Part shown: one piece after another, positions 33,856-41,863 of the stretch
Numbering within the stretch: position 1 is the stretch's first letter
Layout of the letters: every line of letters begins with the position of its first letter
Assembly (NCBI GenBank): GCA_944323395.1
Contig: CALUSI010000006.1
Span: 36,857-100,856, forward strand
Length of the DNA: 64,000 nt
Source: Candidatus Gastranaerophilales bacterium
GTDB taxonomy: Bacteria; Cyanobacteriota; Vampirovibrionia; Gastranaerophilales; Gastranaerophilaceae
Direction of reading: 5' to 3'
Notes under the pieces: model-generated
What the model was told of the DNA's origin: nothing
The model's input: only the letters and a program-made list of their open reading frames with translations
Database searches by the model: none
Made by a program: the position numbers and the translations under genes

Positions 33856-34138
33856 AATTAGAAATGTAAAATTAAGGGATATAATAATTATTATATCCCC
33901 TTTTTTAGTCTTATTTTTTTACAAGATTTCTAATATTTTAGGGGTAAGTTGTCTTTGTCTGTGGAAGTTTATTACGGGACACGATTGTATTGGTTGTAAC
34001 ATTACTCATGCAATTGTTGCTATTCTGAAATTTGATTTCAAGAGGGCTTTATCTCTTAATTCATATTCTTTTTTTGTTTTTCCGATTTTATTATATGAAT
34101 GGTTGAAATACATATATAAACTTTTTTTTAAGAGATGA
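33833..34138 (+). CDS. DUF2752 small membrane protein
   Basis: A 101-residue protein with two to three hydrophobic segments (IIIIISPFLVLFFYKI; SYSFFVFPILLYEWLKYI) and CIGCNITHAI in the middle, the DUF2752 signature (usually CPxCGxTRA). DUF2752 proteins often sit beside TM2-domain genes, as here, where the two overlap by 23 bases. Function unknown. The start at 33833 lacks an obvious ribosome-binding site and may depend on coupling to the previous gene. Confidence 0.8.
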   Translation: MVHICRNKIRNVKLRDIIIIISPFLVLFFYKISNILGVSCLCLWKFITGHDCIGCNITHAIVAILKFDFKRALSLNSYSFFVFPILLYEWLKYIYKLFFKR

Positions 34139-34174
34139 TAATATATCCGTACTTATATTTTAATAGTTACATAT

Positions 34175-34203
34175 TTGCCATTTTGCCAATGAATTACTAT
34201 AAT
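34175..34203 (+). promoter_or_regulatory. Strong sigma-70 promoter before the MarR pseudogene
   Basis: TTGCCA, a 17-base spacer and consensus TATAAT, 33 bases before the ATG of the broken MarR gene. It is among the best promoter matches in the window. Confidence 0.65.
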
Positions 34204-34235
34204 AACCAAAGATTTAAGAATAAGAAGATAAAGGT

Positions 34236-34658
34236 ATGAAAAAACACCTCGAAATATATTTTGCATTTTCTTGTTGAAACAGGTCGTGTGATGAAAGTGT
34301 GTAATTTTAAACTTTTTGCGTTAAGAAAATTTGATATTACGCCTGAACAATCTTTTATATTGAGTATTCTTGATGATAATTCAAAGTTTAATCAAATCCA
34401 GTTGCGCAAATTATTATTTAAAGACCGTTATAATATTGCTAGATTAATTGGTGTTCTTGAAAAAAATGTCTTGTTAAAAAAGTTCCTAGTGTCGATAAAA
34501 GATTTGTTAATAAAATTCAAATAACACCCGAGGGCAAAAACTTAAAGATATTATTGTACTTGTTATAAAAGAATCAAGAAGTAAATTATTAAACAATATA
34601 TCTGAAGAAGAGTTAAATTCTTGTATTAGAGTCTTTGCAAGAATTTAAGAAAACTTAA
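34236..34658 (+). pseudogene. MarR-family regulator, broken by several frameshifts
   Basis: Read across frames, the stretch spells a MarR winged-helix repressor: MKKHLEIYF, then (shift near 34261) HFLVETGRVMKVCNFKLFA and FDITPEQSFILSILDD, QIQLRKLLFKDRYNIARLIGVLEKN, then (shift near 34480) KVPSVDKRFVNKIQITPEGKNLK, then (shift near 34550) VIKESRSKLLNNISEEELNS, then (shift near 34635) ESLQEFKKT and a stop. The winged-helix core (LLxKDRxNIARLIxxLEK and the wing VDKRxVNKIxITPEG) is clear family sequence. At least four frame changes are needed for one chain, so no full-length protein can be made. The neighbouring genes are intact, which argues against poor sequence quality. Confidence 0.85.
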
Positions 34659-34824
34659 AGTCCTAAAAAATAATTTGGAAATTTCACATTATTTTGGATT
34701 TGTTTGTATTATGAAAATGGTTTTTATAAGTGCTTATATTCTTAAAAGTTATAAAAATCGACTTTTGTAAAAGAAAAATAAGCATTGTTTTAACAATAAA
34801 AGATTAGTTATGCATAGACTATAA

Positions 34825-34857
34825 AAACAAGAAGAGAACGATGAATCGTTCTCTTCT
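34825..34857 (-). terminator. Terminator of tRNA-Arg
   Basis: A perfect 13-bp stem (AGAAGAGAACGAT / ATCGTTCTCTTCT, 2-base spacer; effective loop larger) followed on the minus strand by TTGTTTTTAT, just downstream of the tRNA gene. Confidence 0.85.
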
Positions 34858-34861
34858 AAAA

Positions 34862-34935
<74 letters not shown>

Positions 34936-34946
34936 TCACAAAAACT

Positions 34947-34974
34947 ATTAAATCACATAAATTTAAAATTTCAA
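34947..34974 (-). promoter_or_regulatory. Candidate promoter of tRNA-Arg
   Basis: On the minus strand, TTGAAA (34974-34969), a 16-base spacer and TTTAAT (34952-34947), 12 bases before the tRNA 5' end. Confidence 0.45.
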
Positions 34975-35082
34975 GATTAATTTTAAAAATTTCAAATGTA
35001 ACAAATGTAAAATTATTTTGAAAACTAGCAAATCTTCTTATAAAAAATACTTTATTTATATGTTAGGCAGGAGAAAATATAA

Positions 35083-35412
35083 ATGATCTCACTAAATCCA
35101 TATCAATATCAACAAATGCAAGCAGCTGGCGCAAGCAGTGCTGGTGTTTCTTTTGGTGGCGGTCAACAACAATTTACACCTCAAGGTGCTGAAGAAAAGA
35201 ACATTTTTGCTTCCGATAATAATGTTTCAACTTCTTCTGTACAAGGGTTATCTGGTTTAAATTCCGGTAATTGGGGTGGTGTAAATAGTATTAGACAAAA
35301 TCAAGGTGGAGATGTCGGTCTTGTTGAACGTCTTGATAGGTTAGATGCGGCTTATCAAAAACCAAATCAACGTGATGAATATCGTGCAAATAAGCTTGAT
35401 TTCTATGCTTAA
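35083..35412 (+). CDS. Small low-complexity hypothetical protein
   Basis: A 109-residue hydrophilic protein rich in Gln, Gly, Ser and Asn, probably disordered, with a helical Arg/Asp-rich end (GLVERLDRLDAAYQKPNQRDEYRANKLDFYA). A GGAGAAAA ribosome-binding site and codon use like its neighbours support it as a gene. No family recognised. Its start, MISLNPYQYQQ, and the internal VSFGG recall the short N-terminal motifs of other proteins in this genome. Confidence 0.6.
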   Translation: MISLNPYQYQQMQAAGASSAGVSFGGGQQQFTPQGAEEKNIFASDNNVSTSSVQGLSGLNSGNWGGVNSIRQNQGGDVGLVERLDRLDAAYQKPNQRDEYRANKLDFYA

Positions 35413-35449
35413 TATTTGATTAAATTAAAATTTTAGATATAATTATTGT

Positions 35450-35689
35450 ATGAAGAATCTGTACAACATTGATGACTGGTCAGATGTTTCTTGTCTTAGA
35501 TTGGGTGAAATTTTACTTGAATCGGGCAAGATTAATTTGTATCACCTGTCAATGGTTCTGGATGTTCAGCGTTTTAAAAAAATGCCTATGGGGGAAATCT
35601 TTTTATTAATGAAAATTATTAGTAAAAAAGATTTAAAACAGGCGTTATATGTTCAAAAAATGATACAGAAAAGATGCAATAATGCATAA
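35450..35689 (+). CDS. Stand-alone MshEN/GspE-N-like small protein
   Basis: A 79-residue protein that matches the N-terminal regulatory domain of GspE/PilB ATPases: RLGEILLESGKINLYHLSMVLDVQRFKKMPMGEIFLLMKIISKKDLKQALYVQKMI, with the two LGEIL-like and 'I(S)xxDLxxAL' half-repeats. In MshE such domains bind c-di-GMP, but this copy has no ATPase attached, and ligand residues cannot be judged by eye. It overlaps the next gene by 8 bases. Confidence 0.6.
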   Translation: MKNLYNIDDWSDVSCLRLGEILLESGKINLYHLSMVLDVQRFKKMPMGEIFLLMKIISKKDLKQALYVQKMIQKRCNNA

Positions 35690-36506
35690 ACTATCAAAAA
35701 AAATTTTATTATTCTTTATAACCTTTCTTGTTCTTCAAGGAGTATCTTTTGCTGAAGTTTTAGAATTTGCACAAATAAGTGATGTTCATTATTCTATTGA
35801 TGATAAAAGTATGGACAAATATCTTTATTTTCTATCTTTATCTCTAAAAAAGAGGAATCCTGATTTCGCAATATTTCTTGGAGATAATGTAGATAAATCT
35901 CGAGAAGAAGATGTTATAGGATTTATGCGTGCAATTCACCCTATAAAAGTACCATATTATATAGTTCTTGGGAAAAATGATGCACATAAATTAAGTGGAC
36001 TAGAGAAAGAAACTTATCTTGATATTGTTACAACCTTTAATAGTAATCAGGAAGATTCATTAAAATATTATTATTTTAAACCTAATAGCGATTTTATTTG
36101 TGTTGTATTGGATGATAATCCTGATTTCGCACCGTCAAAACATGGACAAATTGCGGATGAACAAATTCAATGGCTTGAAAAACTTTTGATTAAGTATCCC
36201 AAAAAAACATTCTTAATATTTCATCATTGTCCTTTAATGCCTCCAAGAGTTGAGTATAAACTCTCAATGTTGAATACAGAAAAATATCAAGAACTCTTAA
36301 AAAAATACAATAATATTCTTTTGATTTCTACAGGTCATTATCATCAAGAAGCAGTTCAGACCGATGAAAATGGAATAAGGCATATCTCTGCTCCTGCGTT
36401 CAAAGATATACCTCATTCATATCAAATAATTAAAATAATATATGATGAAAAGACTTATAAGTCTCCCAAAGATATTCAGGTTGTTGTTTCTCGAGTAAGA
36501 GTTTAA
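35682..36506 (+). CDS. Exported metallophosphoesterase with altered GNHD motif
   Basis: A 274-residue calcineurin-like phosphoesterase with a signal peptide (about 1-25, ending VSFA-EV). It has QISDVHYS (D-x-H), FLGDNVDKS (GD), IFHHCPLMP and the final STGHYHQEA (GHxH). Where GNHD is expected it has GKNDAH, so the conserved Asn and His are displaced or replaced. Metal binding may be changed, or the Asn-Asp is shifted by one residue. Substrate unknown; likely periplasmic. It is translationally coupled to the MshEN-like gene by an 8-base overlap. Confidence 0.85.
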   Translation: MHKLSKKILLFFITFLVLQGVSFAEVLEFAQISDVHYSIDDKSMDKYLYFLSLSLKKRNPDFAIFLGDNVDKSREEDVIGFMRAIHPIKVPYYIVLGKNDAHKLSGLEKETYLDIVTTFNSNQEDSLKYYYFKPNSDFICVVLDDNPDFAPSKHGQIADEQIQWLEKLLIKYPKKTFLIFHHCPLMPPRVEYKLSMLNTEKYQELLKKYNNILLISTGHYHQEAVQTDENGIRHISAPAFKDIPHSYQIIKIIYDEKTYKSPKDIQVVVSRVRV

Positions 36507-37082
36507 CTATTTACTTTCTTTATAAACATAATTTCTTGCGCAAGCAAACATTGCATTTGCCAGTCCTTGATTACTGTCGAAATTGAATCCTGATGTTTTT
36601 AATAATTGGCGCATTCTTTCTTCCCAGAAATCGTACATTTCTTCTTTTGAAACATCAAGAACAGAAGCAATAACACTAACCTCTTCCCAGTCTAGAGGAA
36701 TTGGTCTTGCTCCTCTTAAAATATCAACAATTTCAAGTCTTTGCTTTCTTGGGAATGATTTTAAAAATTGAACCGTTGATAGATTTTTTTCTTTTTGTTT
36801 TTCCCTTATAAATTCAGTTGTTTCATCAATTAAAATAGGATCTTGCGGAATTTTATATTCTACAAATTCTTCAGGCGAAATATCCATTACTGTTGCAATT
36901 CTTTCGAGTGTTGTACTTCTTGTTGAGAAAGGGATAGTTTCATCTATAAGGTTATATACATAAGAAAGTGTTACTCCAATCATTTGGGCAAAATCCTTTT
37001 TATGTAAGTGTGTGTTTTCCAAAAAATTATACAGCATTTCACTGCTTTTCATTCTAATTATTGAGTCTTTGTTTGTTTTCAT
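36507..37082 (-). CDS. XRE-type helix-turn-helix regulator
   Basis: A 191-residue protein with two helix-turn-helix-like regions. The first, about residues 27-75, reads HKKDFAQMIGVTLSYVYNLIDETIPFSTRSTTLERIATVMDISPEEF, a standard Cro/C1 HTH. The second, about 95-155, has SFPRKQRLEIVDILRGARPIPLDWEEVSVIASVLDVSKEEMYDFWEERM. The C-terminus is a short helix. The start is set by AGGAGAC 6 bases upstream. It lies back to back with pth across about 100 bases, so it may control itself or pth; the target is not known. Confidence 0.8.
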   Translation of the reverse strand: MKTNKDSIIRMKSSEMLYNFLENTHLHKKDFAQMIGVTLSYVYNLIDETIPFSTRSTTLERIATVMDISPEEFVEYKIPQDPILIDETTEFIREKQKEKNLSTVQFLKSFPRKQRLEIVDILRGARPIPLDWEEVSVIASVLDVSKEEMYDFWEERMRQLLKTSGFNFDSNQGLANAMFACARNYVYKESK

Positions 37083-37182
37083 AAGTTGTCTCCTATTTTT
37101 TATAATAATTAGTCATTTTCTAAAGTTTTTAATTGGTAAGTTGAATATAAATGTGGGATAATTTATAAAAGAGGAAGCATGG

Positions 37183-37749
37183 ATGAAATTATTAATCTGT
37201 TTAGGGAATCCCGGTATAAAATACGAAAATACAAGACATAATGTCGGATTTATGTTTGCTGATTTATTAGCCGAAAAGTTAGGATGTAAATATTCTAACG
37301 AAACAAAATTTAAGTGTGAAATGGCAAAAGGCATTTATAAAGATGAGGCAATATGGATTATTAAGCCTCAAACATTTATGAATCTTTCAGGTGAATCTTT
37401 GGCATTATTGAAAAACTTTTATAAAATTGATTTAAGTACATTAGTTCTTGTTTATGATGATATATCTTTAGATATAGGGAAAATAAGATTTCGCTCAAAA
37501 GGATCAGATGGCGGACATAATGGAGTAAAGTCCATTATTAACCACGCTCAAACACAAGTTTTTGACAGAATAAAAATAGGAATTGGTCCACAGCCGCCTT
37601 ATATGAAATCTGAAGATTATGTGCTTCAAAATTTCTCGCAAGATGAAAAAATAGTTTTAAAGGAAACTTTAAACAGGACTCTTGAGGCATTTTTATATTA
37701 CTGTGATGTAAATGCTGATTTAAACAAGGTTCAAAACAAATATAATTAG
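37183..37749 (+). CDS. pth: Peptidyl-tRNA hydrolase
   Basis: A 188-residue enzyme that frees tRNA from stalled peptidyl-tRNA. Signature residues are present: GNPGIKYENTRHNVGF with N9 and catalytic H19, FMNLSGES, the VYDDISLDIGKIRFRSKGSDGGHNGVKSI segment with the active-site Asp, and the RIKIGIGPQP motif. Length is typical. An AGAGGAAG ribosome-binding site is present. An overlapping TTGAAT/TATAAA pair upstream would leave almost no leader, so the true promoter is unclear. Confidence 0.97.
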   Translation: MKLLICLGNPGIKYENTRHNVGFMFADLLAEKLGCKYSNETKFKCEMAKGIYKDEAIWIIKPQTFMNLSGESLALLKNFYKIDLSTLVLVYDDISLDIGKIRFRSKGSDGGHNGVKSIINHAQTQVFDRIKIGIGPQPPYMKSEDYVLQNFSQDEKIVLKETLNRTLEAFLYYCDVNADLNKVQNKYN

Positions 37750-37801
37750 TTATTTGATTAATTATTTTGAATAAAATTTATAATCTTCTCTATATCAAAT
37801 A

Positions 37802-37824
37802 AAAAAAAGAGGGCATAAAGCCCT
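37802..37824 (-). terminator. Minus-strand terminator with no gene upstream
   Basis: On the minus strand AGGGC-TTTAT-GCCCT is followed by CTTTTTTTT. On the plus strand there is no T run after the hairpin, so it does not serve pth. No minus-strand protein gene ends here. Confidence 0.6.
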
Positions 37825-37952
37825 ACTGTCTGGAATTAAGAATAGTTGGAAGTATGAAAAAGATACTTATATATAACTAAATAAATCTTTTTAATACAAT
37901 TCGACAACAGGATAGAAGAAAAATACCCCTTCTGGGTAGTATTCAACAAGGA

Positions 37953-37977
37953 ATTAAGTGCATATAATACACTTAAT
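37953..37977. promoter_or_regulatory. Inverted repeat centred on a TATAAT box
   Basis: ATTAAGTG and CACTTAAT (perfect 8-bp arms) flank nine bases containing TATAAT (37963-37968). This looks like an operator on a -10 box; the -35 region (TATTCA) is weak. Confidence 0.4.
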
Positions 37978-38036
37978 GGCAAAAAGCCTATGAAATAAGG
38001 AAAAAATTAAATTGAAATAATTTGTAATCTAAAGTA

Positions 38037-38065
38037 TTGACAAAATATTTTTTCTAATACATAAT
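38037..38065 (+). promoter_or_regulatory. Consensus-type promoter for the small KPSFK gene
   Basis: A perfect TTGACA, a 17-base spacer and CATAAT, 54 bases before the ATG at 38120. Confidence 0.7.
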
Positions 38066-38078
38066 GAATATATAAAAT

Positions 38079-38099
38079 AAAGTGTAAGTGAAACACTTT
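38079..38099 (+). promoter_or_regulatory. Leader hairpin of the small KPSFK gene
   Basis: AAAGTGT and ACACTTT form a 7-bp stem with a 7-base loop just before the GAAAGAGGTAAG ribosome-binding site. Confidence 0.4.
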
Positions 38100-38119
38100 A
38101 AACGAAAGAGGTAAGTAAA

Positions 38120-38404
38120 ATGAAAGTTAATTCAATTAGTTCATTTAATTATAACTCAATAAAACCAAGTTTTAAACACACTGCTGTTCCGTATCCGGAA
38201 TATGAAAGTGCATATTATAATGCTCCTGATACTTTGGGAACTAAAATCTTAAATATTGCAGATAAAATATCTGAACTTTTTAGCCCGAAAGTTACAAAAG
38301 AAGCTTCTAAAATAAAAGCAAATATTGATGATGTATATGCAAATAAGACAGTTGATATTGATGAACTTCCACCTAAAAAACAATTGTTATCTGTTCTTGC
38401 ATAA
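38120..38404 (+). CDS. Small hypothetical protein with N-terminal KPSFK motif
   Basis: A 94-residue protein of unknown function. Its start MKVNSISSFNY and KPSFK at 15-19 closely parallel the start of the giant protein at 4326 (MKINKAEMNV, KPRFK at 14-18). The rest is mixed helix with Lys/Ile-rich segments. It has a good promoter, a leader hairpin and an AGAGGTAAG ribosome-binding site, so it is probably well expressed. It ends one base before the convergent ABC permease gene. Confidence 0.65.
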   Translation: MKVNSISSFNYNSIKPSFKHTAVPYPEYESAYYNAPDTLGTKILNIADKISELFSPKVTKEASKIKANIDDVYANKTVDIDELPPKKQLLSVLA

Positions 38405-38405
38405 T

Positions 38406-39293
38406 TTATTCATTTTCGTTTAAAACCCATTTTTTTCTTAATTTCCACTGTATTATCGTTAGAATAAGAATGAACATAAATAGGATGTATGCTATAGCGG
38501 AGGCTCTTCCTATATCAAAAAGTTCAAAAGCATTCTTATATAGCCAATAAACTAGGATATTAGTTGAGTTTTCAGGTCCGCCTTGTGTCATTAAATATAT
38601 TAAGTCAAATACTTGAAAAGAACTTATTGTTGTTATTAATAGTACGAAAAAGATTGTTGGACTTAATAAAGGGATAGTTATATTGAAGAAGATTCTTTTA
38701 TTGTTTGCTCCATCAATCTTTGCTGCTTCATATATTTGTTCATTTATTGTTGAGAATCCGGAAAGAAAAATAACCATATTATATCCTATTAGTTTCCAAA
38801 CGGAAACAAATATTAGAACAGGCATTGCAAGACTTTGATCATATAACCATTGTAAGTTAGATTTTAAAATATAATTTACGATGCCAATATTTGGATCAAA
38901 AATCCATTGCCAAACCATTGCTATTACAATCATAGGGGTTATAAATGGTAAAAAATATGCTGTTTTATATAATTCTTTCCCGAAAATTTTATTCTTTATT
39001 ATAGAAGCAAGTATTAAGGGGATTAATGTTGCAAAAATTGTTACTGAAATTGCATATACAATGGTATTCCTTAATATGAACCAAAATTCTTTTGCTGTGA
39101 AAAGCTCTATATAATTGCTTAAACCTGCAAATTCAATTTTTGAAATTAAATTCCATTTAAAAAAACTTAGTAAAAATGAAAAGACAGAAGGTACAAATAT
39201 AAAAATTACGCACCCTATAAATGATGGCAAAACAAAAGCTAAAAAAATTAAACTTTTATTAAATTTCGTTTTATTACAACAATTTCTTATCAT
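38406..39293 (-). CDS. Sugar ABC transporter permease (MalF/UgpA type)
   Basis: A 295-residue inner-membrane permease with six transmembrane helices. The EAA loop that docks the ATPase is present as YEAAKIDGANNKRIFFNITIPLLSP (about 185-208), and the N-terminal FAFLLPSFIGCVIFIFVPS segment and the WKWNLI-like region match carbohydrate uptake permeases of the CUT1 class. It stands alone: no partner permease, ATPase or binding protein is adjacent. A sugar-binding protein gene lies 11 kb away (49932). The substrate is unknown. Confidence 0.93.
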   Translation of the reverse strand: MIRNCCNKTKFNKSLIFLAFVLPSFIGCVIFIFVPSVFSFLLSFFKWNLISKIEFAGLSNYIELFTAKEFWFILRNTIVYAISVTIFATLIPLILASIIKNKIFGKELYKTAYFLPFITPMIVIAMVWQWIFDPNIGIVNYILKSNLQWLYDQSLAMPVLIFVSVWKLIGYNMVIFLSGFSTINEQIYEAAKIDGANNKRIFFNITIPLLSPTIFFVLLITTISSFQVFDLIYLMTQGGPENSTNILVYWLYKNAFELFDIGRASAIAYILFMFILILTIIQWKLRKKWVLNENE

Positions 39294-39371
39294 TTTTGAT
39301 TTTACTTGAAATCTTTTCTATAATGTTGAGTATAATCGTTTTTTTATTTTGAAACAAGGATATAAATAAAT

Positions 39372-40859
39372 ATGACAAAAACAGTTGATTTTAGCGCTTT
39401 TGGTAAAAATGATATTCGTGGTATATATGGCGAAGATGTTACAGAAGAATTATTTTATTATGTCGGTAAAGGATATGTTAAATATATTCAAGATAAGACT
39501 GGTTTAGCTCCAAATGATATTTGGATAACTATTTCAAGAGATGCCAGACTCCATTCTGAATCACTTGCAAAAACCTTAATAAAAGGTATTGTTCATATGG
39601 GAGCTAATGCTATTAATTTGGATATTGTCCCAACTCCAATCGGATATTTTTCCGAATTTGTTTCTATTCCTGAAAGTATATCAAAAGATGCAAAAATTTC
39701 AGGTGCTTTAATTGTTACTGCAAGCCATAATCCTCCTGAGTATAACGGTTTAAAGCTTACTTTTAATAAATCATCTTTGAATGAAGAAGAGATAAAAAAG
39801 GTCAAAGAGTATACTATTGAGCAAATGAGTAATGATATTACTTCAGTTAAGCATGGCGAATCAAGATTGTATAATATATTGCCTCAATATATTGATTTCT
39901 TAACTTCCAGATTTGGTAGAGTCGGCAATGGAATTAAAGTTGTTGTCGACAGTGCAAATGGTACAGCTGGAGTTGTAGCTCCAAAACTATATTCAGATAT
40001 TGGTTGTGAAGTTATTGAATTATATTCTGAACCTGATGGTAATTTCCCGAATCATCATCCAAATCCAAGCGATTTGTCCACTTTAGAAGATATAAAGAAA
40101 AAAGTTATAGAAACAAAAGCAGATATTGGAATTGCTTTTGACGGTGATTCTGATAGATTAGGTGTAATTGATTCAGAAGGTAATGCATTAACAGGTGATA
40201 AATTGTTATATCTTTATGCACAAGATGTTATAAAAGATTTATCTGTTAGAGGAGAAAAACCTACAGTTGTTTCTGAAGTTAAATGCTCTCAGGTATTATT
40301 TGATGAAATAAATGCTCAAGGCGGTAATGCAATAATGTGTAAGACAGGACATGGTTATATAAAGTCTAAAATGAAAGAAACAAATGCTATATTAGCAGGT
40401 GAAATGTCAGGTCATATGTTCTTTAAAGACAGATATTACGGTTTTGATGATGCTGTTTATGCAGGTTGCAGAGTTATTGAAATTTTAGCGAAAAATAAAA
40501 AAATAAATCCTAATTTTAAATTGGGTGATTTGCTTATACCGTTTAACAGAGTTTGTACTTTAGATGAAGTTAGACATAAATGTAAGAACAATCTTAAAAA
40601 GAAGGTTCTACAGGAAGTTACGGAAAAAATCAAAAATGATGATATGATATTTGGTACAAAAATAAATGACATAGTAACATTAGACGGTTTACGGATTATA
40701 TTCCCGGATGGGTTTGCTTTAATAAGACAAAGTAATACAGAACCTGTATTTACACTAAGATTTGAAGCATCAAAAAAAGAACAAGCAATACATTACAAAA
40801 ATGTTATGATTTCATTATTAGATGAATGTATTGCAAAATATTCAGAATGTGAGGAATAA
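39372..40859 (+). CDS. Phosphomannomutase/phosphoglucomutase
   Basis: A 495-residue alpha-D-phosphohexomutase that moves phosphate between C1 and C6 of hexose phosphates. The active-site phosphoserine loop is TASHNPPEYNGLK (about 117-129), the metal loop is FDGDSDRLGVID (about 257-268), the sugar-binding loop is GEMSGHMFF (about 347-355) and the phosphate-binding loop RQSNTEPVFTLRFE (about 455-468). It feeds glucose-1-phosphate or mannose-1-phosphate to glycogen or polysaccharide synthesis. Its stop overlaps sppA by one base (TAATG). Confidence 0.95.
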   Translation: MTKTVDFSAFGKNDIRGIYGEDVTEELFYYVGKGYVKYIQDKTGLAPNDIWITISRDARLHSESLAKTLIKGIVHMGANAINLDIVPTPIGYFSEFVSIPESISKDAKISGALIVTASHNPPEYNGLKLTFNKSSLNEEEIKKVKEYTIEQMSNDITSVKHGESRLYNILPQYIDFLTSRFGRVGNGIKVVVDSANGTAGVVAPKLYSDIGCEVIELYSEPDGNFPNHHPNPSDLSTLEDIKKKVIETKADIGIAFDGDSDRLGVIDSEGNALTGDKLLYLYAQDVIKDLSVRGEKPTVVSEVKCSQVLFDEINAQGGNAIMCKTGHGYIKSKMKETNAILAGEMSGHMFFKDRYYGFDDAVYAGCRVIEILAKNKKINPNFKLGDLLIPFNRVCTLDEVRHKCKNNLKKKVLQEVTEKIKNDDMIFGTKINDIVTLDGLRIIFPDGFALIRQSNTEPVFTLRFEASKKEQAIHYKNVMISLLDECIAKYSECEE

Positions 40860-41863
40860 TGAAAGCATCAATATTAGCCAAAATAGTAGTTGTTTTATGT
40901 ATTTTATCTTTAATTTTAGGTTTTTTTGCAATAGATAAAAATGAAGCTTATATTGGCGAAAATAAAAAAGGCAAAAATATAATATCTAATACAAATAAAG
41001 TTGCTGTAATTGAATTAGATGGAGTAATTGCATCTTCTTCCGAAAGTAATTTTTTTGCAAAAGAAGCTAATGCTGCAAATATGTTGAAATCTTTAAAATT
41101 AGCAAAAGAAGATTCAGAAATACAGGGAGTTATTTTAAAAATAAATTCTCCCGGTGGTACGGTTGCAATGTCTCAGAATATATACAATCAGATTATGAAT
41201 ATAAGAGAAAATAAGCCTGTAATAGCAGTAATGGATGATGTTGCAGCAAGCGGCGGTTATTATATTGCATCAGCGGCGGATAGAATCATCGCACAAGATG
41301 GGACTTTGACCGGCAGTATTGGTGTTATATTCTCTTTTATGGATTATCATAATTTGCTTACTAATAAATTAAATGTGGACCAAGTTGTTATAAAAAGCGG
41401 TAAATTTAAAGATATAGGTTCAAGTACAAGGGCTATGCTTCCTGAAGAAAAAGAATTAATGCAAAATATTGTCGATGATTCATATCAGCAATTCTTAAAT
41501 GCAATAAGAAAAGGAAGAATAGATAGAAAAGCTTGTTATGATGTCACTCGAGTAGATTTATCAGAAGAAAATTTAATCAGATATGCAGATGGTCGAGTAT
41601 TCACTGGTGTACAGGCTAAAATCCTTGGTTTTATTGATGAAACCGGTGATATGGATACTGCAAAATCTATGATTGAAAAAATGACTCAGCAAAGATTTAA
41701 TAATAAATTGAAAGTGAAACTTGTTAATTATAATAGAAAAAGTTCTTTTGGTGAATATTTCTCAGGTTTAGCAGAATATTCTTTGAATAGAAACATAAAA
41801 TTTTCGGATATAATTCCAACAAGTATGGTATTAAGTAGAAGGCCTTTATATTTATGGGAATAA
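40859..41863 (+). CDS. sppA: Signal peptide peptidase SppA (S49)
   Basis: A 334-residue membrane serine peptidase that degrades released signal peptides. An N-terminal transmembrane helix (about 8-24) is followed by the S49 fold: INSPGGTV (96-102), catalytic Ser131 in AASGGYYIA, TGSIGVI, and catalytic Lys182 in KSGKFKDIGS. It is the single-domain, Gram-positive/cyanobacterial-type length. It starts in the stop of the phosphohexomutase gene and ends 10 bases inside the Yip1-like gene, so the three are one operon. Confidence 0.95.
   Translation: MKASILAKIVVVLCILSLILGFFAIDKNEAYIGENKKGKNIISNTNKVAVIELDGVIASSSESNFFAKEANAANMLKSLKLAKEDSEIQGVILKINSPGGTVAMSQNIYNQIMNIRENKPVIAVMDDVAASGGYYIASAADRIIAQDGTLTGSIGVIFSFMDYHNLLTNKLNVDQVVIKSGKFKDIGSSTRAMLPEEKELMQNIVDDSYQQFLNAIRKGRIDRKACYDVTRVDLSEENLIRYADGRVFTGVQAKILGFIDETGDMDTAKSMIEKMTQQRFNNKLKVKLVNYNRKSSFGEYFSGLAEYSLNRNIKFSDIIPTSMVLSRRPLYLWE

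Larger units (their letters stand above)
37750..38119. other. Gene-free region with hairpins and promoters
   Basis: 370 bases without a protein gene. From the left it holds a minus-strand terminator-like hairpin (37802-37824), a TACCC/GGGTA hairpin (37924-37938), an ATTAAGTG/CACTTAAT inverted repeat around TATAAT (37953-37977), a promoter (38037-38065) and a leader hairpin (38079-38099). A small RNA gene on the minus strand is possible; no known RNA family was recognised. Confidence 0.45.

Noticed and set aside
37141..37169. TTGAAT-17-TATAAA as the pth promoter
   Set aside because: Transcription from it would start about 7 bases before the ATG and lose the ribosome-binding site.
37861..37920. 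tmRNA-like ATTCGACA near 37899
   Set aside because: Only the short core matches. The tmRNA acceptor end, tag frame and T arm are not found.
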